NCBI GenBank assembly: GCA_977006965.1
Contig: OZ345360.1
Span: 1,364,001 to 1,428,000, forward strand
Source: Phymatolithon calcareum
Taxonomy: Eukaryota > Rhodophyta > Florideophyceae > Hapalidiales
Length of the DNA: 64,000 nucleotides
Direction: 5' to 3'
Positions 40,758 through 51,873 of this stretch are shown in pieces. Under the pieces are notes generated by a model that saw only the letters and a list, made by a program, of their open reading frames with translations, searched no databases and was not told where the DNA came from. The translations under genes were made by a program, and so were the position numbers. Each line of letters starts with the position of its first letter. Within the stretch, counting starts at the first letter, position 1.

Positions 40758-41429
40758 GATTGTAGCGCCAGGCTCCAAAGAACCCGACGCCACATGGGAG
40801 GGAAAAGCCCAAGAGAGGAGAGAGAAGAAAAGAGCGGGAGAGACAAGACAAAAGATGAGGAAAGAAAGACAAGCCAGCAAAACCTCCAGGACAAAAAGAC
40901 AGATTAAGCGTGCAGACGTCGGCGTCGTCCTCCGGCGGCGACCTTGGCTTGGTCGTCGACCTTGAGACAGTCGTGCGAAAAGTGGACAGGGGCCTTGAGC
41001 GCGAATGTCACCGAACTGGCTTGTGCGGCGAAACGGTTGCGGTCAAGAAGGGTTGGGAAGTCACCGACTCCGCGTGGTCGAAGGGATTCACAGGCGTGTC
41101 GCGTGTAGGATCCAAGCACTCGAGCCGAAGTCCAGAAACCTCCGGGACAGGGACGACGTCATCCTCAGACGTCGGCCTTGGCTTGGCCGTCGACCTTCTA
41201 ACGAACGCACGAAAAAGGGAAAAGGGAACTTGAGCGAAGTTGTCTCCTTGCTGGCTTGCATGACGACGGTTGCGCACAAGAAGGTTGGGAAGAGCTCCGA
41301 CTCCGCGTGGTCGAAGGGCCGTGCAGGCCATGTTGAGCGTGCTACGAGCCGAGCATTCGAGCCGAAATCCAGAACTCCCCCACCTTCCTTTACTCAGAGG
41401 AAGGAACTAACTAACTTATATACTACAAC
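40758..41429. other. Left part of the 5 kb block that interrupts arm 2; purine-rich run and tandem repeat
   Basis: 40800-40870 is a GA-rich run. Two diverged ~230-bp tandem units lie at about 40925-41145 and 41160-41390 (shared CTTGGCTTGG.CGTCGACCTT, GACTCCGCGTGGTCGAAGG, TTCGAGCCGAA). ORFs across them are not recognised. Confidence 0.5.
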
Positions 41430-41559
41430 GAAAGGGCACTGAGCTGGCGCTTCTTCATGCTGAAGCCCTCCGACAATCAGGCCACAGCTGTGTGGCAGTC
41501 TTAGATCTTAAAGCTGCCTACGTCTTCGTACCAAGGAATAAGCTTGCAGAGAGAATAAG

Positions 41560-41966
41560 AAGAAGAAGAAGTGGAGATTTTTATTATAGTGTTACCAACG
41601 CATCTGCAGACGCTTGGGGCAACACTTCTGATGAGCCACGAGGACTCAACTCAGAGCCCAGAGGCTCCATTTCGCATAAAAACGGCTATAGTCAGCAAAA
41701 TTAGAAAACCTACCTCTGATCTCAACGGAGAGATCTCGAGGGGGAAAATCATTTCACTTCAATGGCCACGCAGAGCATCGTATCGTGTCGAGGTCGTTTC
41801 CCGCGCCGAAGCAAGTTTACCGACGTCCCGGGTCCCCGTGCCGTGCCGATCTTCAGGACTTACTCTCGCTCGGCCTTCCCGCCGATCCGCGCGGGGGGGT
41901 TACTGACGTCCCCAGTCTTGCGTGCGCCGGAGCGCGATGGGCGAGTTTACCGACGTCCCGGGTCCG
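41560..41966 (-). mobile_element. SINE-like retroposon sharing the family D 3' tail
   Basis: Perfect 15-bp TSD TGCAGAGAGAATAAG at 41545-41559 and 41967-41981 within family D ORF2. On the minus strand the last ~60 bases (AGATGCGTTGGTAACACTATAATAAAAATCTCCAC then TTC repeats) match the family D 3' end. The 5' half is unrelated and contains a repeated CCCGGGACGTCGGTAAACT unit. No ORF. I could not find tRNA-type A and B boxes with confidence. Confidence 0.75.
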
Positions 41967-42713
41967 TGCAGAGAGAATAAGGAAGGTGCTGGAACCAGAG
42001 ATCGCCGAAATGGTTATCCCATTTCTGGATCCCTCATTCATACAGACGAGAGACGACGAGGATTCCGTGTGGTACACCATTGACAGAGGCGTTCCTCAGG
42101 GGTCCCCTCTCAGTCCGTGCCTGTATAATATCTTCATACACACGTTTGCCGTTGCGCGAGACTCCATTCCGAAGAATATCACAAACGAGCCCTGCAAAAT
42201 GTTTGCAGACGACGTGAAATTGTCCGCAAAATCAGTGGAAGGCCTCCAAATTATCCTTGATTTAGCCTCGAAGTGGGCACAGAGAAACGGTATGGTGTGG
42301 AACACCAAGAAAAGCGTAATCCTTTGGACGAAGGATACGGCAGGTCACAGCTTTCGGCTCTCAGCGCGGCGGCTAAAGACTCTCCGGGAGGTAAAATACC
42401 TCGGGGTAACACTAACGGAACAGGGAGTCTCAGACACCAAACTGACAGACAGGATCAAGAAATCCAAAAATGTGCTTGGGTATCTCCGACGGCTGGGCGT
42501 GCTTACTAATGGTGTCCATCCCGCGAGGGCGATTAGGCTGTACAAATCGCTTGTGCAGTCAAGATGGGAATATGCCCTTCACCTCTCACCTTGGACCGCG
42601 AAGGTGGCCTCGGAAGTCAGGAAGGTTGAATCTATGTTTTTCGGGCAAATCCTTGGGAAACCAGGAAAAAGAAGCTTGGACAGGTGCAGGGCCATGTGCC
42701 GAATACTCCAACC

Positions 42714-43896
42714 GACGAAGGACCATACTTCAGAAACATGCTCGCAAAATGCTCCAGACTAGAACTGCAACGGGCAAAGGGAATCCGACTGTTTAATTAA
42801 ATGCAGAAACTTCTTGATATAGCGACCAGTTGGGCAAGCGAAAATGGCATGAAATGGAACACAAAACCAGGAAAAAGCGAAGTTCTTAAGTACAAAGGAC
42901 TTCAGAAGCACACGTTTTACTTGGCAGGACGAGAACTATATCAAGCCTGGAGACTCTCGTATCTTGGGGTAAGCATGAATAACAAGGGTGTTACGGATGA
43001 CACGGCCATAGCAAGAGTTCGAAATGCTGCAGGATGCATACATAAGCTGCGGGAGCTTGGAGTGAATGTTCGAGGATTCAAACCGGAGACATGCATCAGG
43101 ATCTTTAAGTCGCTAATTATCCCGAAATGGGAGTATGCGTTACACGTTACTCCAATGACAAATCGATTGCTCTCGGCAATCGAGTCGGCAGAGGGCTTGT
43201 TCTACAAAAATGTTTTCGGAAAGTATGCCGAACACCGCCGGGACCGAATGCGAGTTCTGTGCCGACTGGGACCACCAAAGATGAGGAGACGTCATCAAGC
43301 AGAAAGGTTTGCATTAAGCCTGGTAAGGCACAAAAAGCGCCTTGAAGAAACAGAAGAGTACGTTGGAAGAGATGAGGACGTAAAGGAAGCAATGAAGGAT
43401 ATTGAATATCTCAAGATGTATGAAGACTTGCGACAAGCCCTTCAGAAATCCCAGGAGGGATCTGTCACGAAGAAGACGAGGAGAGAAGAAACAATTAAGG
43501 TATGGGAAAAGGAAGAAGAAGGCAGGTCAATGAAGATTCCTATTGAAGGCAAGCTACCAGGGATCCTTTACATAGGAGAAAGAACAACACGTTTAAGGTG
43601 CCTAAGGTTGACATTCAACCGAGCACCCCTTTGGAGGAAATCAGTGTTGGGTGCGTACTGTGGGATTACCGCGGTGGTCGAACTAGTCGCCTTACAACGT
43701 ACTCTAGCGTCATCGAAGATGAGTACAGAAATTGAGTTTGAGTGCAAGAGACTTACCGGAGCTCTTGTTGGGAGAGAATTACGAATCAAGAACGTTTTGA
43801 GCAGCCAGATGACTATAGCGTAGAGATTATGCAAGAGCTGCCCCGTTACTCCAAGGTGAGGCTTTGGGAGCTCTCAAAAATAAAATCATCAAATAT
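42714..43896 (+). mobile_element. Family A, 5'-truncated copy inserted in family D
   Basis: The family D sequence of the other copy (inverse near 32385) runs uninterrupted through CCAACCCAAGGTAAG; here it is split after CCAACC. The first ~85 bases (42714-42798) are not family A and not family D. From 42801 family A ORF2 is open for 340 codons to 43823 (M-Q-K-L-L-D-I-A-T-S-W-A ... G-R-E-L-R-I-K). The 3' end is AATAAAATCATCAAATATCCCC. No clear TSD. Confidence 0.85.
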
Positions 43897-44677
43897 CCCC
43901 AAGGTAAGAAGAGACGTCCTTGCAAGACGATTTGTGCAGAGATTGATAAGAAGACGCGATGCGCTGCTATCTGGTCCAACAACAGAGATCGCGAACAAGG
44001 AACGTCAAGAAGCGGAGAGAGATATTGTCCATGCGAAAGTGAATGGTTTCCTGTGCGAAGCAGCAAACGAAACGACAGCTACGACAAACATCAAGAAATA
44101 CCAAAGAAACAAGATACTGGGGGCCGCAGAGGATGCGGAAAAGTCGAAAAAACGACCTATACCGCACGCGAAAGTGTCGTTACCGCCGCACCTTCTCTTC
44201 AACTCAAGGAGACATAAAACACTTGCCATCAAGTGGTCATTTGGAATGTTCCCCCAATGAGCACCTCTACCCTTATCGAACTCACCGGCCAATGTGGAAA
44301 AGATGCCATCGAAGACGTGATAAATGGCCTTGCAAAGGACAGACTCTCCAAAGAAGACAGCGCCTGGACTAAGCGAGCACTCGACGAGCTCCTAACCATG
44401 TTTCAGGCTGTGCACAAGTAAGGACTACCCGCAAATTGAAATTACAGCGTGCCACAGGACAGGGGAGTAACTTTCCCCCTCGAGGTCCCGAAGGAGACCA
44501 GAGGTGGGTTTTTGTAGTCCACTGAGTCGTGTCACACCAACAAGAAAAGAAAACCCCTTCAGGACAGAATCTAGCCAAAACCCCTTGGCCTTAGGAAAGT
44601 TGCCCCGAGCGTCAGCAGATGCGTTGGTAACTTTTAAATAAAAATCTACCTTTCTTCTTCTTCTTCTATACTACAAC

Positions 44678-45171
44678 CTACGCAAAAGACAGCGATGCAG
44701 CGCATAGACACACGAGAGACACGTGCAAGTATGGCCCAACAGATCACCTACCACGAGCAGCATGACTATCGCGACCCAGGTTGTGGGCGTACAGTCGCGA
44801 GAGGAAAAAGAGACCGCCTTGGGACAGCGACATAAGAGCGGGCGCTACATAGATCTTGTGGTGGTGAACAAGAATTGAACAGGAGGGAATAGCATTGCTG
44901 GAGCGTTAGCGTAGAGTTGGTCCACTAAGGAAAGCCAATATCCGCATGCGCACAGCTATGTCAGCTGGATGACTTGAACATTGGGAAGCTCGCACATGCG
45001 AGCTTCCCAATGTTTGTGTTCACGTGGTGTACGCGTAGTCGACAAAGACCTGTGATAGGTATGCGATTATATGATGTGAGTTGTGCGTCTAATCTCAAGT
45101 CCCTTTCCAAAGAGTGCTCCAGCTGCGATCAACTTCCCTACTGATCAAGCCATGTGCAGCATCATACAGAG
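44678..45171. other. No gene; contains a perfect hairpin
   Basis: No ORF of note. The hairpin at 44979-45012 is listed separately. Confidence 0.45.
44979..45012. repeat. Perfect 16-bp hairpin
   Basis: CATTGGGAAGCTCGCA (44979-44994), CA, then the exact inverse TGCGAGCTTCCCAATG (44997-45012). No T-run follows, so a terminator role is not indicated. Confidence 0.9.
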
Positions 45172-45645
45172 CTTTTTTTTGAAACTGTTTAGTTGTTTAT
45201 TTGAAAGCCCTCATTAACACTCATAAGACTGTATGGGAGCAGCTTTTCATATCTTGTTCATTCTAGTGTATCGCCTGGTCCCTAATACGGGGACTCGTTC
45301 TCCATATTGTCAATTATGGTGACACTGTAAAGTAGTATGGAGTCTAATGCCTCTTCGGTTCTTAACATTTCTCCGCAGTCCAGTTCATACTTTGTTAGGT
45401 TCATGCGTATGGTCTCCAGGTGGCGCTCTGCTGCCGTTCCGAAAGCATTCGATATTAGCGTCGTGCTCACTTGAGGGAACCTGCTGTTTGCGTATTTTAT
45501 GGCCAGCTGTCGATGTCTCACCTTGGCAAACCTGAGGATGACCGGGATATCATCCGGTTTGTCGTACGTTATTTTCCTCTTTCTTCTTGCTTCGAGCCTC
45601 GTGTCTTCTTTAGCGAACAGTATTCGTCGGAGTTGGCCTGGAGAT
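45172..45645 (-). mobile_element. Family C, 5'-truncated copy (C5)
   Basis: 9-bp TSD ATACAGAGC at about 45162-45171 and 45646-45655. The minus strand encodes the ORF2 tail (R-R-I-L-F-A-K-E-D-T to M-E-N-E-S-P-Y, stop near 45282) and a 3' UTR ending AACTAAACAGTTTC plus A's. Confidence 0.85.
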
Positions 45646-45655
45646 ATACAGAGCA

Positions 45656-46340
45656 TGTGTTGGCCCGGAACGCCTTTCTAGAGTTATTTCTCGATCACAG
45701 AGATGGCGCTGAACGTGTTCTGCTTTCTTTGAGCACGATAGTCAAAACAGTTGGCCTAAGGCCTGAAATGGTTTAACGCAAGGAAAGCATCTGCTTGCCT
45801 CCAAATCCCAATCCCTTCTACCTCCCTCCGTCCTACGGATGGAAGACTGGAGCAAGTAAAGTAGGGTCGACCGTGTCCGAACAAGCAGCTGCCTGTGTCC
45901 AGGCCCAAATAAGGGTCGAAAGTGGGACATGAAATCACAAGATGGGGAGGAAACGAAGTACTACGTGTAGTCAGAAGTTCGAACACGTAGTCCTCCGACC
46001 ATGATTACAGTTACTGTACCTGGCCAAGTCACCGATGTGCCTCGGCGCGATACGTACAGCAAAGTTACATATGTCGACCATGTGTTTCAAATTTACTGCA
46101 GTACGCCTCGGCGGGCCAAGGTACACCTCTGGCGCGAAAGCGCGATATGAATTGACCGCCGAGGCACAGCTGACGATATGGATAAATTGCTGGCGAAGAT
46201 GACATCGCCACTGGCTCTGGCGATGTCTTCAGGTGCCCGATGGAATTATTCAGCGGTCTGAGGTGCATCTACTACATTGCTTGTTGCCCTGTTTGCGCTC
46301 GCCGGGTCTCTTGACGCGCTATAAGGCTCAGCTCATACAT
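45656..46340. other. Displaced outer end of the inverted duplication, then unassigned sequence
   Basis: 45785-45960 is inverse to 12875-13047. Beyond it no similarity was seen. A GC-rich stretch near 46090-46170 has CCTCGG/CCGAGG words that recur at 51500-51560. No gene is supported. Confidence 0.5.
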
Positions 46341-46452
46341 CTATGCGATCAAGTTTCATTGCGGATGCTCTGTAAATTTCTTGAATGTTCCAGCTTTGAA
46401 TACAATCTCATAAAGTTCGATAAAGAAAAAGCACATCACGAAAGCTATATCT

Positions 46453-47769
46453 TTACTCTTCAAGTTGGCCTTCCAACTCCTGAATATCCATATGTACCAC
46501 AGATGCCATTACCTCGTCTGGGAGCTCCTCGCTTTCTTTCAAAACTACGGTTTCTCGTCGAGGTTCCATTTGTTCGATTTCATTCCTTAATGAATCCCTC
46601 TTCTTTTCCAATTCTGAGCATTCATTTTGTAGTTCACTTAACCTCACCTGCTCATTTCTGACTGCCGCTTGTATTTCGTCTTGTGACTTACGTAATGCAG
46701 CACCCTCGCGCTGGAAGCTTGCTCGCTCGTTGTCCATTTGTTGACGAGAAGAATTCAATGCGTTAAGAACAGCCTCTTGAATCTTCTGTACTTGTCCTTG
46801 CGAAGACTTCAATTGGCTAATGAATTCTTCCTGTTTCTTGTCATGTTCTTTACGAGAGCGATTCAATTCCGCGATGAGACCTTGTCGATTCGTTTCGAAA
46901 CGCTCTCGGACCTCGTCCAAACTTCGTTGTTCCCGCTCCAAAACCTTGACGTCCTTTTCATAACGCTTTCTCTTCTCTTCTAGTCGCTTTTTGTCCTTCG
47001 CCAGCTGCAGTATCTCGTCATCCAACTTCTTCCGATCCTTCAGAAACTGGTCCCTGTCCTTGTTCAATTTGTTTTTACGCTGTACTGTATAGTTCACAAA
47101 GTCACTTCGTTCATCCTTCAATCTCTTTCTCTCCACTTCTAATTCCTGTTTCGAATTAGATTGATGCTCTTCAAATGCCTTTCGATCAGAACACAAGTTC
47201 TGCAAAATCTCCTTCAATTCATTCCTTGTGCTCTGGACTTCCTCGTCAAATGCTTTCCTCCGTTCGTTATCTGCGTCATGCTTCGATAATATCTCCTGCA
47301 TTCTTTCGATTGCAATTTGCATCTTCTCCGCCGTCGCATGCAAATTCTCGACATTCTCGTCAGCCCTCAGCCTTTTCTGTCGCCATCCGAACACCGCATG
47401 AAATTGATCTCGGATGTACCCGTTCGCTTCTTGGCACGCCAGAAGAACTTGTTCTTTGCGTCGCTCTGACATTTCTGACTGGTTCGCAAGTTGTAAGGAG
47501 CTTGTATACTCAACTAAGTCGCGGACATTGATTATGGAGACTCGCTTGTTGTCGTTGAAGAGCTCCACCATGCGATTATTGTCTGTCTCTTGCGGTAGAG
47601 CATCGCCAGAGGGCACTTCGATAGTATGCTCGACGTCTTTGCGAGAAACAACTACTCCAGGCCACCAGAAGCTTTCGAAATGCACCCACACTGGCGTGCC
47701 GACCTTGAAAGCATTTGAGGGAGACGGCTCCTGTTCAACCTGTCGACGTCCCCTGGATAGCATCTTCAA
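46453..47769 (-). CDS. PWWP-domain coiled-coil protein, paralogue 1
   Basis: 438 codons from ATG at 47767-47769. Residues ~22-90 form a PWWP-type module: V-G-T-P-V-W-V-H-F-E-S-F-W-W-P-G-V-V-V, with F-W-W-P in place of P-W-W-P, then F-N-D-N-K-R-V-S-I-I-N-V-R-D-L-V-E-Y. PWWP domains read histone methyl-lysine and bind DNA. From ~residue 130 to 420 the sequence is almost continuous heptad-rich coiled coil, rich in K, E, Q and R (L-E-R-E-Q-R-S-L-D-E-V-R-E-R-F-E). A nuclear chromatin-tethered dimer is a reasonable inference. The sequence is intact and very similar to 56793-58190, differing mainly by a ~30-residue indel in the middle. The upstream flank is shared to about 47930. Confidence 0.75.
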   Translation of the reverse strand: MKMLSRGRRQVEQEPSPSNAFKVGTPVWVHFESFWWPGVVVSRKDVEHTIEVPSGDALPQETDNNRMVELFNDNKRVSIINVRDLVEYTSSLQLANQSEMSERRKEQVLLACQEANGYIRDQFHAVFGWRQKRLRADENVENLHATAEKMQIAIERMQEILSKHDADNERRKAFDEEVQSTRNELKEILQNLCSDRKAFEEHQSNSKQELEVERKRLKDERSDFVNYTVQRKNKLNKDRDQFLKDRKKLDDEILQLAKDKKRLEEKRKRYEKDVKVLEREQRSLDEVRERFETNRQGLIAELNRSRKEHDKKQEEFISQLKSSQGQVQKIQEAVLNALNSSRQQMDNERASFQREGAALRKSQDEIQAAVRNEQVRLSELQNECSELEKKRDSLRNEIEQMEPRRETVVLKESEELPDEVMASVVHMDIQELEGQLEE

Positions 47770-47930
47770 TATCTAGCCCTTGGCTTCGGGTGAGCGTCGG
47801 GAATGAGCTATATATTTGGATTCAAAAGGGAGGGGACGGCAAAGTTGCAGGCAACGAGATGAACGTTGTCCAACAAGGCCAGACGAAGAGGCTTACAGTC
47901 TCGAACTAATAATAGACGCTGTCATTGTGC
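47770..47930 (-). promoter_or_regulatory. Conserved upstream region of PWWP paralogue 1
   Basis: GGCTTCGGGTGAGCGTCGGGAA, a TATATAT-type box about 40 bases upstream of the ATG, and AGGCTTACAGTCTC..ACTA.TAATAGA are all shared with the flank of paralogue 2 (58200-58370) and with 56400-56570. This suggests a retained promoter/5' UTR. Confidence 0.5.
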
Positions 47931-49989
47931 CAAAGGATGCGCACGTCGTATGATGGTAAGTGGTTCATTACGAGTTGTGGAGTGCCGCTATGGCTACGTG
48001 GAGTACGGGGATAAACTGCCGAGGGACTTTTCGGAAAAGACTTCAGTGGAAATCTATGTCATTGCACGTTCTGTTAGAACGAAATCGTTCTACGATGCCA
48101 GAAATGGCATGCCCCATACACGGGTTAAAATGATGGCTGTAGAGTGCACCCCTAAATCACCTCTGTGGACGGCAGATCATGCACGGTATCGACCAAAAGC
48201 AAGTTTTGAATGTCATTTTGCACTCATGTATTATCCGCGATGCGATCGAACTCGTCTGGGTTGGATATACCAGCAGGTATACCGGTTCAGCCTTGTTCGT
48301 AAATGAAGTACCTGATATTGATTTAGCCAAACTTTCCAAACGGCGAGATGACTTGAATGGTATCAGCGATTGTCGTCCTAGATTCACAGCCAGAAGCAGG
48401 ATTTTTGGAAGATAATCGGTTCCACGATTGCAGTGCCCAAAGGGTCTATGAATCGATAGCTGTGTCCACGACGAGTGGAACACACCGTCTCCGGCGTTCG
48501 GTATTAGCCGCACTAGCTCGTGCTAGAATTCTTGATAGGGTTCGGTTTTCTTCTTAATGCTTGGGTTCTTTCTCAGTGAGGAACTCCCAGGAGGATTTTA
48601 TATCTTTTCTGTTACGCTGATTTCGTCACTCAACCTGGGTAAACACTTGCGTTCCTAGTGAACACGAAAAACAACTATCACGAAATCAGTCCAATGAGTA
48701 CTACTGCAATAAACGCAATAAATGTTGCGTGTCTCGAACAAAGGATGACTTCCGTTGCAGTCCACGTAGAATATCATGAACTTGAACTAAACTCCACCTA
48801 ATTGCTCGGCATTGAGCGATATCCAAATTCATCTATGTTCGACCCTGTTGGGAGATTGACAACTAGAAAATTGCAAGCAGTTTTAGTTAGAAGTCATGTC
48901 GCTTGATTGGTTGAGCAGAACAAGAGAGCAGAGTTTAGACTCTACCTGAGGACTTGCAGTGTTAAAAGCATTCTGAAAATTTATAAATATGTTTTTAAAC
49001 AAAAATTGATTGAAATTTCCCAATCACGAAGTTACACTTGAATCCCATACATGAATGCGATGTAAAAATTGGGTCCTAAAGGGTTGCACTATTCTTTGAC
49101 AGCCGGCAAGCGTCTAATAAGAACTTAGCAAATCGTTCAGCGTCTCTCAGGGCGTGCTATTTCGTTGTTCCTTCAATGATTTGTTTCCTCCACCAAAGGG
49201 ATATGCACAGGGGCGCATGAGTATTCTTTCAGCTCAAGTTTGAAATGTCTAACCTCACCATGATTTTCTGACGGGCTTGACTACTAAAAAATCGTACTCT
49301 GCTCAAGGTCCCCTTCTACTAACTTCTGTTTCTTCTATTCTTCTCTGACCCGCTCGCGATTGACATCGAGCTTAACCAGCATTTAGCGACTGGACGTCGC
49401 CAACTACAAGTACAACCGACTGTGAACAAGGTAGGACTATTGGTGCGATTTATTGTATCGCTCGGCGGCACGTCGGACACTTTGAGAGAATCCAGCCAGA
49501 CATAGAGAAGAGGAGTGATTGATGTCGAGACTACTTAAGGGGTGGCCAAATTCTTTTTTCGAGGAAGTCACCATCATCAACGTTACTAACCACAAACCAG
49601 CCCCCAAGGATATCGAAAGATAATCTTGCTCTTCCCACGAAAGTCAACAAGGCACTCACTCTGCCGAGCAACCATCCCTTGGGTATAAATGGATTGGACC
49701 AATCCTGTTACTACATCCAGCCATACAGAGTTCCTGATCACACAAGCTGTGTGGACGTGACGCATTAGCCGCCGTCTCAGCAAGAGCCTGAACCCGTCGT
49801 TAAGATCCTGAGTACTCACGAAATGCTCCAGTGGTGCGTGCGACTCAAATATAAACTAATACAACGCACTAGTATCTATTGTACTGACGTCCTCAATCGA
49901 AGCAACATTTCAACGCTCACTAAAGTAACGAAAAATATGCGGAACACGTTGACGCTACATGCAGAAAGAAAACCCTTTCATCTGGATTG
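47931..49989. other. No assignable gene
   Basis: Weak ORFs only. Two stretches encode D-C-S-A-Q-R-V (plus strand near 48430 and again near 55480), which hints at decayed copies of one unknown gene. I do not assign a function. CTTGATTGGTTGAGCAGAACAA near 48903 recurs near 54190 (inverse) and 58780. Confidence 0.35.
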
Positions 49990-50095
49990 GATTGGATTTC
50001 TGTTTAGTTGAAGCTCCCTTTGTCAATTATCATTGCACTTGAAAGACTTTTCGTTGCACTACAATCCTTCACTTACGTTACACTTTTATCTGCCC
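49990..50095 (-). repeat. Family I 3' tail
   Basis: Inverse of the I 3' UTR: GTTTAGTTGAAGCTCCCTTTGTCAATTATCATTGCACTTGAAAG..CACTACAATCC, with a GGATTGGATTGGATT tail on the left. Confidence 0.7.
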
Positions 50096-50844
50096 AGGGA
50101 GATTCCAACTTTTACAGTGTTAATTTTTCACAAGCACAGGGAGCAACATTTAATCATCCACCCGAAGAAGTAAGTGTCATGATGACAAAGGAATAAGATC
50201 ATCGCCGACTAGTCGATGCTCCTCTTTACTTGGTATCAACTGCAGTTACAAGTCTAGGAGAGGAATCCCAACTTTATAACTCTCTGAAAAAGTCTAAAAA
50301 TGAAATGGATGACGTTATGGGTTCCCATTAGTGCGAATAAGATATCTGTTGAAGACGCTATTTGAAGAGCTCGCATATCATTAGTGAATACCTTGTGAAC
50401 CGCATAGTGAACCTTCCCTCCATCCGAAGGATCGATGCTTACTGTCATACTGACGTTATCGATGCGAATATACCCTTTCATCCAGGGCCAAACTTGAAAT
50501 CCCGGCCAGTACATGACATGAAAGGCAGAAACATAGGCACTGTTTTTAGCAACTGGCCGCGTATAACGTCCTGTATTGGTGAGTAAGCCCATAGTTGTGA
50601 TGTCATCAGAGCTGAGATACTCAAATTATATCTACATTCGTGTACCAGGCATTCGTTAACCTCATATTCTACTGAAAATTACAACGTAGAGAACATGAGA
50701 GCTAATGCGTGAGAAAAACCAGGTCGAGGGTATTACATCTTAAGAAATCGCACACAAGAAAACGAGCCTATCAAATACAACCGAGTACATGCTAGGGGCT
50801 CAGATAGAATACCAGACATAAGAGTAGAGCCACCCTAGTGAGGG
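50096..50844. other. No assignable gene
   Basis: Short ORFs on both strands across 50254-50592, with no recognised domain. Confidence 0.35.
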
Positions 50845-50925
50845 TAGCACCTGAGGAAGCCTTGCCCGTATATTCGTATGACTGTGGGGCTTTTAAAAAA
50901 TTGCAATAAAAAAACAAGAAAACGA
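50845..50925 (+). repeat. Family B 3' tail
   Basis: CTGAGGAAGCCTTGCCCGTAT.TTCGTATGACTGTGGGGCTTTTAAA, then an A-rich end; diverged from the active-looking B copies. Confidence 0.6.
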
Positions 50926-50939
50926 GCCCCCAAGAGGAG

Positions 50940-51470
50940 AAAATTGATGATAAAATCGATTTTATTGTGTAAGCTCCCAACTCGTTTTCTTGGAGTACCA
51001 GGGCAGTTTTTGCAAGATTGTCTGAGTAAAAATCCTCTGGCTAATCAAAGCGTCCTTAATTCGTATTTCGCTGCCATCAAGCGCTCTTCTGAGCTCAATA
51101 TCAATGCTTATCTTCGACGAGAATGGAGAGCGTAACGCAACTAGTCCGATATAAGTGGTAATCCCCAAGTAGGCATCAAATACTGATTTTATCGAAAGGG
51201 GTGCTCGGTTTAATATCAACCATGCGCACCTTGGCAGTGTCGTTCTTTCTCTTATATAAAGGATTTCTGGTAACTTGTCCGCAAATAGGAATCTTCGTTG
51301 ATCTACCTTCTTCTTCCTATTCCAGTTCCTTTTAAGAGAACTGTTTCTTCTCTCCTCCTCTTCTTCGAAACAGATCCCCCCTCCACTTTCTGAACGGCTT
51401 TTACGCAATTCTTTATATTTCTTGAGATATTCAATATCCCTCGTTGCTCACTTATTTCCCCATCTCTTCC
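50940..51470 (-). pseudogene. Old family A ORF2 C-terminal relic
   Basis: The minus strand shows L-P-E-I-L-Y-I-R-E-R-T-T and I-L-N-R-A-P-L-S-I-K-S-V-F-D-A-Y-L-G, matching the family A C-terminal region, plus GGGAGCTTACACAATAAAAT near the 3' end. It is much more diverged than the copies at 10-44 kb, so family A has a long history here. Confidence 0.7.
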
Positions 51471-51873
51471 AGAGAACTCTTTGCTTCAAAATTTCCTACT
51501 CCTCGGCAGGCCAAAGTTCACCGCCGAAGCAAAAGTCGCCGAGGCACGTGTAACGGCAGGGCGCTGTTTTCCTAGCTGATGGGCCTTCTTGAGAATTCAT
51601 CAAAATCGCGGCATATACCCAGTCAAAAAAGTCCTCAATACCAGTCATTATTTCGTGGACCGGTTGCGACGACGCGGCAAATTTATCAGTGGCTGATTCC
51701 TCGAGCAGCGTTCCTTTGAAATCGTTATGAGAAAAATGTCTCATAGATGCACATAGGAGCCACCCCAGACCAATGCTGTGTCCTCATTACCAGTCAGAAT
51801 ATTTAGGACTGGAATGATGACTTTTCCAGACTGGAACTGTGGACCCAAAAATCGAATTCTCAAGAAGGTCCCT
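51471..51873. other. No gene seen
   Basis: Only a short minus-strand ORF (51496-51744). Nothing recognised. Confidence 0.35.

Larger units (their letters stand above)
41430..44666 (+). mobile_element. Family D non-LTR copy, 5'-truncated, interrupted by two retroposons
   Basis: Perfect 11-bp TSD TATACTACAAC at 41419-41429 and 44667-44677. RT motif A is at 41490-41530 (V-L-D-L-K-A-A-Y, where the following D is V). After a SINE-like insertion the frame resumes at 41982 with Y-T-I-D-R-G-V-P-Q-G-S-P-L-S-P and K-M-F-A-D-D (about 42205). At 42714 a family A insertion splits it again; the C-terminal region runs 43897-44420 (R-R-D-V-L-A-R-R-F ... F-Q-A-V-H-K) with a frameshift near 44260. The 3' UTR ends AATAAAAATCTACCTTTC(TTC)n. 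Confidence 0.88.

Noticed and set aside
44979-45012. Helitron 3' end hairpin
   Set aside because: No CTRR terminus or matching TC start lies at the right distance.
45980-46010. GTTCGAAC near 45987 as part of a tRNA T-arm
   Set aside because: No cloverleaf or anticodon arm could be drawn around it.
46738-46983. Plus-strand ORF within the PWWP gene (also 57078-57323)
   Set aside because: Identical in both paralogues only because the minus-strand coiled coil is conserved; no independent evidence.
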